NCBI GenBank assembly: GCA_034664395.1 | Contig: JAXDHQ010000309.1 | Location: forward strand, 25,495 to 89,494 | Reading direction: 5' to 3' | Origin: JAOPZW01 sp034664395 | GTDB lineage: Bacteria > Actinomycetota > Thermoleophilia > Solirubrobacterales > Solirubrobacteraceae | Length of the DNA: 64,000 bases | Shown: in pieces, positions 54,886 through 63,174 of the stretch | Layout of the letters: each line of letters begins with the position of its first letter | Numbering within the stretch: the stretch's first letter is position 1 | The notes under the pieces: generated by a model | What the model was told of the DNA's origin: nothing | The model's database searches: none | What the model saw: the letters and a program-made list of their open reading frames with translations, nothing else | Translations under genes and position numbers: made by a program

Positions 54886-55560
54886 ATGGCAGACGACCGC
54901 AGGCAGACCAAGAGCAAGTACACGGCCGACCGGATGATCCCGGGGGCCTTCGAGGGCGAGACCGTCACGCGCCGGCGTTTCATGACCGGCACGGTCCACG
55001 TGACGGGCGCCATCGCGACCGCCGCCTTCGTGCTGCCGGCGCTCGGCTTCGCGCTCGGGCCGGTCTTCGAGAGGCACGAGGAGCGCTGGCAGGCCATCGG
55101 GGCGCCGGACGACTTCCCGAACAACACCTACATCCCGAAGGTCATCACGATCGTCGACGGGATCGGGCAGGCGGGCAAGTCGACGGTGTACGTGCGCAAG
55201 CGCAACGCGCAGATCGACACCGACAAGCCCGACCAGTACAACCAGTTCATCGCGATCTCCACGCGCTGCATGCACCTGGGCTGCCCGGTGCGCTTCGTGG
55301 AGGCGGCCGAGCGCTTCATCTGCCCGTGCCACGGCGGCGTCTACGACATCGAGGGCAAGGTCGACGGCGGCCCGCCGGTCCGCCCGCTCGACCGCTTCTA
55401 CACGCGGGTGCGCAACGGCCTGCTCGAGATCGGTCCGCGATACTCGGTCAACCGCGAGCTCAAGCGCTTCTCGCCGCGCGACCCGGCCGAGCCGCTCGAC
55501 GGCATCGGCCAGTACCTGTACCCCTCGCGCCCGACCATCCGCAAGCTTCCCGGCACCTAG
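54886..55560 (+). CDS. qcrA: Rieske iron-sulfur subunit of the cytochrome bc-type complex (QcrA)
   Basis: The 224-residue protein has a Tat-type signal anchor (VTRRRFMTGT then a hydrophobic helix, ~28-58) and a Rieske domain with both cluster-binding boxes, CMHLGC (~130) and CPCHGGVYD (~148). It carries the 2Fe-2S centre that takes electrons from menaquinol. It is followed by two cytochrome b pieces, forming a qcrABC-type operon. TatAC genes lie 4 kb downstream and could export it. Confidence 0.94.
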   Translation: MADDRRQTKSKYTADRMIPGAFEGETVTRRRFMTGTVHVTGAIATAAFVLPALGFALGPVFERHEERWQAIGAPDDFPNNTYIPKVITIVDGIGQAGKSTVYVRKRNAQIDTDKPDQYNQFIAISTRCMHLGCPVRFVEAAERFICPCHGGVYDIEGKVDGGPPVRPLDRFYTRVRNGLLEIGPRYSVNRELKRFSPRDPAEPLDGIGQYLYPSRPTIRKLPGT

Positions 55561-55563
55561 GCC

Positions 55564-56370
55564 ATGCCCAAGCTCAAGCTCCCAATGCCACCGCTCCCCA
55601 AGGTCCTGCAGCCCAGGCCTCAGCGCCCGGGCGAGGGCAACGGCAAGGCCGGCCCGCTGGACACGGCCGCCGAGGTCGGCGTCTCGGCCGTCGACTGGAT
55701 CGACGAGCGCACCTCGCTGTCGGGCGCGGCGCGCTGGTTGATGTTCCGCAAGGTCCCCAAGGGGACCAACTGGTTCTACACCCTGGGCTCGGCGACCATG
55801 TTCGCCTTCCTCAACCAGGCGGTCACCGGCGTCTTCCTCGCCATGTACTACGACCCGTCGCCCACGCGCGCGTACGAGTCCACCCGCTACCTCACCAACG
55901 ACGCCTTCCTGGGCGAGTTCGTGCGCGCGATGCACAAGTGGGGCGCGACCGTGATGGTCGTCCTGATCTTCCTGCACATGGCGCGGACCTTCTTCTTCGG
56001 CGCCTACAAGTACCCGCGCGAGCTCAACTGGGTCATCGGGGTCGCGCTGCTCGTCCTGACCTTCGTGATGGGGCTCACGGGCTATCTGCTGCCCTTCGAC
56101 CAGCGCTCGTTCTGGGCGACGGTCGTGGCCAACAACATCACCGCCAGCGGCCCGTTCATCGGCCCGTACCTGGGCGACTTCCTTCGCGCCGGGCCCGAGT
56201 TCGGGGCCACCACGCTGTCGCGCTTCTACTCGATCCACATGCTGCTCGTGCCCGGCCTGATCGCGGCGCTGATCGGGGCCCACCTGTACCTCGTCGCCAA
56301 GCTCGGCACGACGGCTCCGCCGTGGCAGCGGGCCGAGGTCGACGACTCGCTGCTCGAGGAGCGCGCGTGA
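55564..56370 (+). CDS. qcrB: Cytochrome b N-terminal half (b6-type), QcrB
   Basis: The 268-residue protein has a ~60-residue proline-rich N-terminal extension followed by the four-helix heme b core: LGSATMFAFLNQAVTGVFLAMYY, HKWGATVMVVLIFLHMARTFFFGAYKYPRELNW, GLTGYLLPFDQRSFWATVV and RFYSIHMLLVPGLIAALIGAHLYLV. The His pairs (H-x13/14-H) of both b hemes are visible. The C-terminal helices are on the next gene, so cytochrome b is split as in b6f and Bacillus QcrB. It starts 3 bp after qcrA and is coupled to the next gene by GTGA. Confidence 0.93.
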   Translation: MPKLKLPMPPLPKVLQPRPQRPGEGNGKAGPLDTAAEVGVSAVDWIDERTSLSGAARWLMFRKVPKGTNWFYTLGSATMFAFLNQAVTGVFLAMYYDPSPTRAYESTRYLTNDAFLGEFVRAMHKWGATVMVVLIFLHMARTFFFGAYKYPRELNWVIGVALLVLTFVMGLTGYLLPFDQRSFWATVVANNITASGPFIGPYLGDFLRAGPEFGATTLSRFYSIHMLLVPGLIAALIGAHLYLVAKLGTTAPPWQRAEVDDSLLEERA

Positions 56371-57116
56371 ACCGCGTCGAGAAGGAGGCCTACCTCCGCG
56401 AGTACTCGATCCTGAAGTCGAAGGGGAAGCCGTTCTTCCCCTACGCGGTGGCCAAGGACTCGGCCATGGCCTGCGTGGTCATGCTCGTGATCATCCTCAT
56501 GGCGCTCGTGCTGGGGGCCGAGCTGGGGCCCAAGGCCGACCCCACGACGACGACCTACACGCCGCGCCCCGAGTGGTACTTCTTCTTCCTCTTCGAGCTG
56601 CTGCGGGTCATCAAGCCGCCCCAGTTCGTCGCGCTGGCGACGATCGGGATCCCGACGATCTGCATGATCCTGCTCTTCCTGCTGCCGTTCTACGACCGCG
56701 GGCCCGAGCGGCGGCCCGAGCGGCGGCCGATCGCGACGCTGTCGGCGCTCTTCACCATCGCCGCCATGGGCTACCTCACCTACCTGGGCGCGAACGCGGG
56801 GCCGCCGACGCAGGTGGACATGCCCACCCCCCCGCGCGTGGCGGCCCAGGGCCCGGCGTTCCTGGCCGAGTACGAGAAGGGCAAGCAGGTGGTCGGCCAG
56901 TCGGGCTGCCTGGCCTGCCATCGCCTCGGCGACAACGGCAACGACGGTCCAGGCCCGGAGCTGACCGAGATCGCCTCGCGCCTGCCGCGCCAAGCGATCG
57001 CGCGCACGCTCATCAACCCGACCGCGCCGATGCCGTCGTTCGCGGGCATGCAGAAGAACTCGCCGGACAAGTTCAAGGCCCTGGTGACGTTCCTCTCGCA
57101 GCTCAAGGGCGAGTAG
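56367..57116 (+). CDS. qcrC: Subunit IV-like cytochrome b C-terminus fused to cytochrome c (QcrC)
   Basis: The 249-residue protein begins with the C-terminal part of cytochrome b (~1-145): PRPEWYFFFLFELLRV is the Qo-site PEWY motif, with helices at ~30-52, 90-112 and 122-140. It continues into a cytochrome c domain (~165-249) with heme motif CLACH and a distal Met candidate in APMPSFAGM. This subunit IV/cytochrome c fusion is the Bacillus-type QcrC layout, not the classical actinobacterial diheme QcrC. Confidence 0.93.
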   Translation: MNRVEKEAYLREYSILKSKGKPFFPYAVAKDSAMACVVMLVIILMALVLGAELGPKADPTTTTYTPRPEWYFFFLFELLRVIKPPQFVALATIGIPTICMILLFLLPFYDRGPERRPERRPIATLSALFTIAAMGYLTYLGANAGPPTQVDMPTPPRVAAQGPAFLAEYEKGKQVVGQSGCLACHRLGDNGNDGPGPELTEIASRLPRQAIARTLINPTAPMPSFAGMQKNSPDKFKALVTFLSQLKGE

Positions 57117-57120
57117 CCCC

Positions 57121-57834
57121 ATGAGCAGCGGCGGCGGAACGCCGGGCTCCGGCACGCTGTCCGAGCCGCAGGTCCGGGCGATGTTCGACCGCATCGCCGG
57201 CTTCTACGACCTCATGAACTCGGTCATGACGGCCGGGCTGCACCACCGCTGGCGCGCCCGCGCCGCCGACCTCGCCGGCGTCGGCCCGGGGGACAGCGCG
57301 CTGGACGTCGCCTGCGGCACGGGCGACCTCGCCGTCGAGCTCGCGCGCCGCGTCGGGCCGACGGGCGAGGTCATCGGGTCGGACTTCGCGCAGGAGATGC
57401 TCGAGCGAGCGCGGGTCAAGGCGCCGGAGCTGTCCTGGGAGTGGGGCAACGCGCTGGACCTGCCCTATGCGTCCGGGCGCTTCGACGCGGCCACGGTCGG
57501 CTTCGGCGCGCGCAACTTCTCCGACCTCGACCGCGGCCTGTCGGAGATGACCCGCGTGGTCAAGCGCGGCGGGCGCGTGGTCGTGCTCGAGATCACCACG
57601 CCGCGGCGGCCGCCGCTGTCGACCTTCTACTCGCTGTGGTTCGATCGCGTCGTGCCGATGATCGGGCGCGTCACCGGCGAGCGCGAGGCGTACACCTACC
57701 TGCCCAACTCGGTCAGGCGCTTTCCGGCCCCCGAGGAGCTGGCCGGCGCCATGGAGCGCGCCGGGCTGCGCGACATCCGCTGGATCCTCACCGCCGGCGG
57801 GAGCATCGCGCTGCACGTCGGCACGAAGGCGTAG
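57121..57834 (+). CDS. menG: Demethylmenaquinone methyltransferase
   Basis: The 237-residue SAM enzyme of the UbiE/MenG family shows VRAMFDRIAGFYDLMNSVM, ALDVACGTGDLAVELARR (SAM loop), GARNFSDLDRGLSEMTRVVKRGG and FYSLWFDRVVPMIGRVTGEREAYTYLPNSV. It methylates demethylmenaquinone. It lies 4 bp after qcrC and just before a polyprenyl synthase, tying quinone synthesis to its user complex. Menaquinone rather than ubiquinone is inferred from the lineage. Confidence 0.93.
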   Translation: MSSGGGTPGSGTLSEPQVRAMFDRIAGFYDLMNSVMTAGLHHRWRARAADLAGVGPGDSALDVACGTGDLAVELARRVGPTGEVIGSDFAQEMLERARVKAPELSWEWGNALDLPYASGRFDAATVGFGARNFSDLDRGLSEMTRVVKRGGRVVVLEITTPRRPPLSTFYSLWFDRVVPMIGRVTGEREAYTYLPNSVRRFPAPEELAGAMERAGLRDIRWILTAGGSIALHVGTKA

Positions 57835-57836
57835 CG

Positions 57837-58799
57837 ATGGCGACCGCGGTCACCGAGGTGGTCCGCGCCGGGGGCCCGCACATCCCCGACCTGCTCGAGC
57901 GCGTCGAGCGCCGCCTGGGCGAGCTCGCCGCCGGCCACGGCGAGGTGCTCGCCACCCACGCCGTGTCGACCATCGCCGCGGGCGGCAAGCGCCTGCGCCC
58001 GCTGCTGGTGTTCCTTGCCGCCGACGGCGCCGCGGGCGAGGGGCTCGTCCGTGCGGCGACCGCGGTCGAGCTCGTGCACTCGGCCACGCTCGTCCACGAC
58101 GACGTCCTCGACGCCGCCGACCTGCGCCGCGGGATCCCCACCGTCGTCGCGACCGCGGGGCGCGACGCCGCCACCGCCACGGGCGACCTGCTGTTCGCCC
58201 GTGCGTTCTCCGAGCTCGCCGCCAACGGTCGCGAGGATCAGGTGCGCGTGCTGTCCGACGCGTCCTCGGCGCTGGCCGCCGGCGAGCTCCTGCAGCGCGC
58301 CGACGCGTGGGACGCGGCCGTGCCGGTGGAGCGCTACCTGCGCCGCTGCGAGCTGAAGACCGCGCGCCTGTTCGAGGCCGCCTGCCGGCTGGGCGCGATC
58401 GAGGGCGGCGTCGACGCCCAGGCTCTGGGCGCCTTCGGCCAGCGAATCGGCCTGGCCTTCCAGCTCCTCGACGACGTGCTCGACGTCAGCGGCCCCGCCT
58501 CGCGCACGGGCAAGCACCGCGGCACCGACCTGCTCGACGGGACGGTCACGCTGCCCTTCATCCTGGCCCGGGAGCGCGATCCGCAGCTCGCCGCGCTCGA
58601 TCCGCGCTCGGTCGGCTCCGCCGAGGAGGCCTCGCGCGTGTGCGATCGCATCGAGGCGACCGGGGCGCTCGACGAGGCGCGCCGTCGCGCGCTGGAGATG
58701 GTGGCCGAGGCCAAGGCCGGTCTGCCCGCCGGCCTCTCCGAGCGCCAGCGCTACGCCCTGGGCCTCGTGGCCGACGGCGTCGTGGCCCGCTACGCCTGA
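57837..58799 (+). CDS. hepT: Polyprenyl (heptaprenyl-type) diphosphate synthase
   Basis: The 320-residue trans-prenyltransferase has GGKRLRP, the first Asp-rich motif LVHDDVLDAADLRRG, GDLLFARAFSELA, the KTARLFEAAC segment and the second motif FQLLDDVLD followed by GKHRGTDLLDGTVTLP. It makes the isoprenoid tail of menaquinone; chain length cannot be read reliably. It is the last gene of the qcrA-menG block. The HepS-like ORF at 54263 may be its partner, but it could also act alone. Confidence 0.92.
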   Translation: MATAVTEVVRAGGPHIPDLLERVERRLGELAAGHGEVLATHAVSTIAAGGKRLRPLLVFLAADGAAGEGLVRAATAVELVHSATLVHDDVLDAADLRRGIPTVVATAGRDAATATGDLLFARAFSELAANGREDQVRVLSDASSALAAGELLQRADAWDAAVPVERYLRRCELKTARLFEAACRLGAIEGGVDAQALGAFGQRIGLAFQLLDDVLDVSGPASRTGKHRGTDLLDGTVTLPFILARERDPQLAALDPRSVGSAEEASRVCDRIEATGALDEARRRALEMVAEAKAGLPAGLSERQRYALGLVADGVVARYA

Positions 58800-58819
58800 G
58801 ACGTCAGGCGATGTGCCCG

Positions 58820-58840
58820 CCGACGACTAGAAGTCGTCGG
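58820..58840. terminator. Hairpin between convergent polyprenyl synthase and zinc-ribbon genes
   Basis: A perfect 9-bp stem (58820-58828 with 58832-58840) encloses a 3-nt loop and overlaps the last codons of the minus-strand gene. It probably terminates both genes. Confidence 0.5.
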
Positions 58841-59246
58841 GGACGATGTGATCGCCGTCGAGCGCCGTGACGAAGCGCTCGATCTCGTCCTCCATGTTGG
58901 CGTGCATCAGGCGCTTGAGGTCGCGGACGACCGCTTCGGTGCCGCGGTCGAGCTCCTCGTCGAAGCGCTCCACCACGTCCTGCTCGAAGACGCCGGTGCC
59001 CACCCACTCGCAGTTGGGGCAGCGCAGCGTGACCTCCCAATGGGTCGCGCCGGCCTCGTCCCACTCCATGGGGTAGACGAGCTCGGAGTCGCAGGTGCCG
59101 CAGACGTGGAGCTCGTCGCCGACCTCGGAGGGCGCGGCGGGCCGGGCGATGCCCGGCTGCTCGTCGAAGTACACGACCTCGATCGTCTTGCCCGAGGGCA
59201 GGACGACTCGGCGTACGTACTGGCGGTTGTCTGCGTCGTGGCTCAT
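58827..59246 (-). CDS. Zinc-ribbon-like hypothetical protein
   Basis: The 139-residue protein starts at ATG with AGGAGA upstream. It has a beta-rich N-terminus (VRRVVLPSGKTIEVVYFD), a four-cysteine zinc site (CGTCDSEL and RCPNCEW, ~49-80) and an acidic helical C-terminus (VVERFDEELDRGTEAVVRDLKRLMHANMEDEIERFV). I do not recognise a named family. Binding of RNA or a protein partner would be plausible for this layout. Confidence 0.75.
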   Translation of the reverse strand: MSHDADNRQYVRRVVLPSGKTIEVVYFDEQPGIARPAAPSEVGDELHVCGTCDSELVYPMEWDEAGATHWEVTLRCPNCEWVGTGVFEQDVVERFDEELDRGTEAVVRDLKRLMHANMEDEIERFVTALDGDHIVPDDF

Positions 59247-59377
59247 CCGTAATCTCCTGATGGCCCCTTCATCGGCCGCGCGCGCCCGGTTCTTGATCGG
59301 TGCTCACCGGCCGCTGACATGTGGCGCGTCGCCGCTCATCCTCTGGACGGGCACCGCCGGAGCGGGGATCCTGCCGC

Positions 59378-59383
59378 TACCCT
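59378..59383 (+). promoter_or_regulatory. Putative -10 (TACCCT) of tatA
   Basis: TACCCT ends 6 nt before the tatA ATG at 59390, again the leaderless spacing. Confidence 0.4.
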
Positions 59384-59389
59384 TCGCCC

Positions 59390-59665
59390 ATGCCTTCCAT
59401 CGGACCGCTCGAGCTCGGGATCGTCCTGCTCATCGTGCTCATCGTCTTCGGGCCCAAGCGGCTTCCCGGCCTGGGCCGGCAGCTCGGGTCCGGCATGCGC
59501 GAGTTCAAGGACTCGATCACCGGCAAGGACAAGGACGCCGACGACGACGCGCCCCGCGACGAGCCGGTGAGCCAGCAGCACCTCGACCCGGCCGCCGCCG
59601 AGCCCGAGGTCGTGACCGGGGAGACCCGCCCGCAGGACCAGCACGCCCCGCGCGCGGACGCCTGA
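59390..59665 (+). CDS. tatA: Twin-arginine translocase subunit TatA
   Basis: The 91-residue protein has a short membrane helix (~8-23, LELGIVLLIVLIVFGP), the FGPKRLPGLGRQLG hinge and amphipathic helix, and an acidic tail, all typical of TatA. The acidic residue two positions before the helix (LELG) is conserved in TatA. It lies 19 bp before tatC. Clients probably include the Rieske protein encoded at 54886. Confidence 0.93.
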   Translation: MPSIGPLELGIVLLIVLIVFGPKRLPGLGRQLGSGMREFKDSITGKDKDADDDAPRDEPVSQQHLDPAAAEPEVVTGETRPQDQHAPRADA

Positions 59666-59684
59666 TCGGGGGCGGCAGGCCGCG

Positions 59685-60728
59685 ATGTCCCGCATGCGGC
59701 CCGTCGGCCACGACGACCGGCTGAGCCTCGTCGAGCACCTCGACGAGCTGCGTACGCGGCTCATCTACTGCATCCTCATCTTCGTCGCCGCGTTCTCGGT
59801 CTGCTACTGGCAGAACCACTGGCTGCTGAACACGATCAACCAGCCCCTGTACTCGTCGCAGAACCTCAACGGCAAGCAGCACACCCAGGACCCACTCGAG
59901 CAGTCCGCGCGCTTCGCGCTCGAGACCGGGCGCGCCGCGAAGGCGACGAGCGCGGCGCTGACCAGCATCAACGGCGTGCTCAAACGCCTCGAGGCGCAGC
60001 GGGGCACCTCGGACGCCGATCGCCAGGCGCTGCGCGCCAGCGCCGCCGCGGTGGCCGCCGCGGCCGCGGCGCAGCGCCAGGCCGCGCAGGCGACGCCGAC
60101 GAATCGCAAGCGATTGCCGGTGACCCTCGGGGTGACCGAGCCGTTCGTGACCACCTTCACGGTGGCGGGCTACGCGGCGCTGCTGCTGGCGCTGCCGTTC
60201 ATCCTCTACCAGGCCTACGCGTTCGTCCTGCCGGCCTTCAGCGCGCGCGAGCGCAAGGTGGCGCTGCCGCTGATGCTCATGGTGCCCGGGCTGTTCGTGT
60301 CCGGCGTCGCGTTCGGCTACTTCGTGGCGCTGCCGCGAGCCGTCGACTTCCTGCAGAACTTCAACGACAACTCGTTCGACATCCTCATCCGGGCGGCGGA
60401 CTACTACCGGTTCTCCATCGTCCTGCTCGCCCTGATCGGCCTGCTGTTCCAGATCCCGGTCGGCGTCCTCGCCATCACGCGCATGGGGATCGTCAGCGCA
60501 CGTCAGCTCGCCCACAACCGCGGGTACGTGATCCTCGGCCTGTCGGTCGTCGCGGCCGTCGCGACTCCCACCCCGGACCCCGTGACGATGCTCGTCGCCA
60601 TGGCCCCGCTGGTGGTGCTCTTCGAGCTCAGCGTCGTCATGGCGCGGATCTTCGAGCGCCGTCGCGAGAAGGCCGAGGCGGAATCCGAGGAGCGCTGGGA
60701 CCTGGACGACGACCTGTCCCTATCCTAG
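59685..60728 (+). CDS. tatC: Twin-arginine translocase subunit TatC with enlarged first external loop
   Basis: The 347-residue protein has the TatC signature SLVEHLDELRTRLIYCI (~14-30), helix 1 (~25-42), and the conserved TEPF (151-154) in the first periplasmic loop. The later helices follow, with ALPFILYQAYAFVLPAFSARERK and ATPTPDPVT. The first external loop is about 70 residues longer than usual (~58-145) and is Ala/Gln/Arg-rich helical (SARFALETGRAAKATSAALTSINGVLKRLEAQ), probably a coiled-coil hairpin. Ordinary TatC has ~250 residues. TatC recognises the RR signal. Confidence 0.93.
   Translation: MSRMRPVGHDDRLSLVEHLDELRTRLIYCILIFVAAFSVCYWQNHWLLNTINQPLYSSQNLNGKQHTQDPLEQSARFALETGRAAKATSAALTSINGVLKRLEAQRGTSDADRQALRASAAAVAAAAAAQRQAAQATPTNRKRLPVTLGVTEPFVTTFTVAGYAALLLALPFILYQAYAFVLPAFSARERKVALPLMLMVPGLFVSGVAFGYFVALPRAVDFLQNFNDNSFDILIRAADYYRFSIVLLALIGLLFQIPVGVLAITRMGIVSARQLAHNRGYVILGLSVVAAVATPTPDPVTMLVAMAPLVVLFELSVVMARIFERRREKAEAESEERWDLDDDLSLS
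60721..60726 (+). promoter_or_regulatory. Putative -10 (TATCCT) overlapping the tatC 3' end
   Basis: TATCCT ends 9 nt before the ATG at 60736 of the TPR-like gene. The spacing is at the edge of leaderless. Confidence 0.3.
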
Positions 60729-60735
60729 GTGGCTC

Positions 60736-61428
60736 ATGCTCTTTGATCTGCGCGGTCGCGGAAGGCGCCGCACCATCCAGGCCATCTACCTCTCGCTCGC
60801 CGTCCTCATGGGCGGCGGTCTCGTCCTGTTCGGGATCGGCGGCAACACCAGCGGGGGGCTCTTCGACGCGTTCAAGAGCGGTGGCGGCAGCTCGGGAGCC
60901 AACGCGGGCGACGTCTTCACCAAGCGCCTCGACACGCTGCAGAAGCGCTCGCGGACCAACCCGACCGACCAGGCGGCGCTCGTCCAGATCGCCAAGCTGC
61001 GCTTCCAACTCGCCGGCACGGGCGACAACTACAACCAGTCCGTGCAGGCCTACACCGACAAGGGCAAGCAGGAGCTTCGCCAGTCGGCCGACGCGTGGCA
61101 GCGCTACCTGGCGCTCAACCCGCCCAAGCCCGACGACACGGTCGCGAGCCTGATGGTCCAGGCCTACGGCCAGGCCGGCCTGCAGCAGTACGACAAGGCC
61201 GTCCAGGCGATGGAGTTCGTCATCGACACCCGTCAGCCGAGCGCGGCCCTGTACGCGCAGCTCGCGATCCTGGCCGCCGGAGCCAAGCAGGACCGCAAGA
61301 GCACGCTCGCCGAGGAGAAGGCCCTGTCGCTGGCGCCCAAGGCCTCGCGCACGACGCTCAAGCAGCAGATCGACTCGGCCAAGGGCCAGCTCACCGCCGT
61401 GCCCCAGTCCACGCCGTCCAGCGGCTGA
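60736..61428 (+). CDS. Membrane-anchored TPR-like protein
   Basis: The 230-residue protein has a basic N-terminus, one helix (~15-35, AIYLSLAVLMGGGLVLFGIG), a Gly/Ser linker and a helical repeat region. Segments such as NPTDQAALVQIAKLRFQLA, SADAWQRYLALNPPKPDDTVASLMVQAYGQAGLQQYDKAVQAMEFVIDTR and LYAQLAILAAGA have TPR spacing (about 2-4 repeats). It is probably a scaffold on the outer side. It follows tatC by 7 bp and precedes tRNA-Lys. No specific family name can be given. Confidence 0.75.
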   Translation: MLFDLRGRGRRRTIQAIYLSLAVLMGGGLVLFGIGGNTSGGLFDAFKSGGGSSGANAGDVFTKRLDTLQKRSRTNPTDQAALVQIAKLRFQLAGTGDNYNQSVQAYTDKGKQELRQSADAWQRYLALNPPKPDDTVASLMVQAYGQAGLQQYDKAVQAMEFVIDTRQPSAALYAQLAILAAGAKQDRKSTLAEEKALSLAPKASRTTLKQQIDSAKGQLTAVPQSTPSSG

Positions 61429-61459
61429 CGGCCGCCCGCCGCTACCATGAGCGGCGCCC

Positions 61460-61532
61460 GCCCCTGTAGCTCAACTGGCAGAGCAGCGGACTCTTAATCC
61501 GAAGGTTCCAGGTTCGATTCCTGGCGGGGGCA
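61460..61532 (+). tRNA. tRNA-Lys (CTT)
   Basis: The 73-nt cloverleaf has acceptor GCCCCTG/CGGGGGC, D-arm GCTC/GAGC, anticodon loop CTCTTAA with CTT at 61493-61495, T-arm CCAGG-TTCGATT-CCTGG and discriminator A. The top pair of the anticodon stem is a G-A mismatch. CCA is not encoded. A strong terminator follows. Confidence 0.95.
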
Positions 61533-61543
61533 CTGGGCTTTCA

Positions 61544-61568
61544 GAGAGCGCCGCGACGCGGCGCTCTC
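61544..61568 (+). terminator. Terminator after tRNA-Lys
   Basis: A perfect 11-bp GC stem (61544-61554 with 61558-61568) encloses a 3-nt GAC loop, 11 nt after the tRNA. The following ~190 bp to 61762 hold nothing else recognisable. Confidence 0.7.
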
Positions 61569-61762
61569 GGCATTCCGGGGGCCGTGGTCCTACGACCAAT
61601 GTCTCACGGCGCGTGCGTGATGTGGCGGCGACTGCGCGGGTCCCACCACCATGACGATCGCCCTCACGCCGTCGCGCTTCGCCTCGGCGGACGTCCGGCC
61701 TGAACCATTCCCTAACCCGGACCTGACCGGCGCCTGACGGGTCCCCGGGCATGCTGGCGGTC

Positions 61763-62329
61763 ATGAACAGGGCAAGGGCTCGACGGGTGAAGGCGCTGGC
61801 GGTCCTCGTGGCGGCCGTCGCGGCGATCTCGGTCTCGCCCGCGTCCGCGTCGGCCCAGACCGCGGCCTGCGCCGGCGCCCAGGCGACGGCGAGTGCCGTC
61901 GCGCCCTCGAGCGTGCGCGTGGCGCTGCGGTGCCTGGTCAACGCCATCCGGGCCCAGCACGGCCTCGAGCCGGTGACGCCCTCCTCGCGCCTGAACCTGG
62001 CCGCGCAGCGCCACGGCGCCGACATGGTCGCGCGGCGCTTCTTCGACCACGTCTCGCCCAGCGGGGGCACGCTGAGCAAGCGCGTCAGCCGCGCGGGGTA
62101 CCTGGCCTCGGCGAGCGAGTGGACCCTCGGCGAGGACATCGGGTGGGCGCCGGAGGGCGAGGCCACGCCGGCCGCGCTGCTGGACGCCTGGATGAACAGC
62201 GCCGCGCACCGCGCCGTGATCCTCGAGCCGGTGTACCGCGAGGTCGGCATCGGCGTGGCGGCGGGGGTTCCCGCCGCCGCCGGCGGGCCGGGCACGACGT
62301 TCGTGCTCGACCTCGGCGTCACGAGCTGA
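61763..62329 (+). CDS. Secreted CAP-domain (SCP/PR-1-like) protein
   Basis: The 188-residue protein starts at the ATG at 61763, which gives a clean signal peptide (~1-34, basic MNRARARRVK then ALAVLVAAVAAISV, cleavage near ASA-QTA). A four-residue-longer start at 61751 is possible. The CAP domain shows LNLAAQRHGADMVARRFFDHVSPSGG, GEDIGW and WMNSAAHRAVILEPVYREVGIGV, with the His/Glu cavity residues present. Two cysteines (ACAGA and RCLVN) flank its first helix. CAP proteins are secreted, and their bacterial function is poorly defined. Confidence 0.9.
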   Translation: MNRARARRVKALAVLVAAVAAISVSPASASAQTAACAGAQATASAVAPSSVRVALRCLVNAIRAQHGLEPVTPSSRLNLAAQRHGADMVARRFFDHVSPSGGTLSKRVSRAGYLASASEWTLGEDIGWAPEGEATPAALLDAWMNSAAHRAVILEPVYREVGIGVAAGVPAAAGGPGTTFVLDLGVTS

Positions 62330-62370
62330 GGTCCAGACGCCGCCGCGCGGCCCGCCGGGCCGCGAGCGGC

Positions 62371-62376
62371 TAGCGT
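62371..62376 (+). promoter_or_regulatory. Putative -10 (TAGCGT) of the class IV aminotransferase gene
   Basis: TAGCGT ends 7 nt before the ATG at 62384, suggesting a leaderless mRNA. The context GGCTAGCGTTCGG resembles GGCTAGCATTCGG before hemB. Confidence 0.35.
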
Positions 62377-62383
62377 TCGGTCC

Positions 62384-63172
62384 ATGCTCGCGATCCTCGA
62401 CGGGACCGTCGGCCCAGCCGCGGAGGCCCGCATCCCGGTCACCGACGAGGGGCTCCTGCGGGGCGACGGCGTCTTCGAGGTCATCCGCCTGTACGGGGGG
62501 CGGCCGTTCGCGCTCGACGACCACCTCCGGCGCCTGGAGGGGTCGGCGGCCAACCTGCGCCTGCCGATCGACGTCGCGGCGCTGCGCGCCGACGTGGAGT
62601 CCCTGCTCGAGCGCAACGAGATGGGCGACGCGGCGCTGCGCCTGGTCGTCACGCGCGGGGGGCGCCGGCTGGGCATCGTCGAGCCGCTCCGGGAGCTGCC
62701 GCCGACGCTCGCGCTGGCGACGGTCACCTACGCGCCCACGCGGCTGCTCGACGCGATCAAGTCGCTCTCCTACGCCGCCAACATGCTCGCCGGGCGCCTG
62801 GCGCGCGAGCAGGGGGGCGACGAGGCCCTGCTCGTCACGCCCCACGGGCGCGTGCTCGAGGGCCCGACGTGCTCCTTCGTCTGCTCGCTGGACGGCGAGA
62901 CGCTGGTGACTCCGCCGCTGTCGGAGCACATCCTGGACTCGATCACCCGCCGGCGCCTGGTGGCGCTGTGCGACGTGCGCGACCGGGTCCTCACCCGCGA
63001 GGACCTCGCCGGCGTGCGCGAGGCGTTCATGGCGTCGACCCTGCGCGAGGTCCATCCCGTGCGGTCGATCGACGGCGCCGACCTGGCGACTGTCCCCGGG
63101 CCGCTCACCGAGCGCGCCGCGGCGCGCGTGCGCCAGCACATCCAGGACGAACTCGGCGTGGCCACGGGCTGA
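62384..63172 (+). CDS. Aminotransferase class IV (branched-chain aminotransferase / 4-amino-4-deoxychorismate lyase type)
   Basis: The 262-residue fold-type IV PLP enzyme shows ARIPVTDEGLLRGDGVFEVIRLYGGRPFALDDHLRRLEGSA, RLVVTRGG, the PLP lysine in AIKSLSYAANMLAGRLAREQGGDEALLV, and the phosphate-binding TSTL-type STLREVHPV. PabC-like lyases, D-amino-acid and branched-chain aminotransferases share this fold, and its length (~260) leans toward PabC or IlvE-like. No neighbour settles it. It lies 2 bp before wecB. Confidence 0.85.
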   Translation: MLAILDGTVGPAAEARIPVTDEGLLRGDGVFEVIRLYGGRPFALDDHLRRLEGSAANLRLPIDVAALRADVESLLERNEMGDAALRLVVTRGGRRLGIVEPLRELPPTLALATVTYAPTRLLDAIKSLSYAANMLAGRLAREQGGDEALLVTPHGRVLEGPTCSFVCSLDGETLVTPPLSEHILDSITRRRLVALCDVRDRVLTREDLAGVREAFMASTLREVHPVRSIDGADLATVPGPLTERAAARVRQHIQDELGVATG

Positions 63173-63174
63173 CC

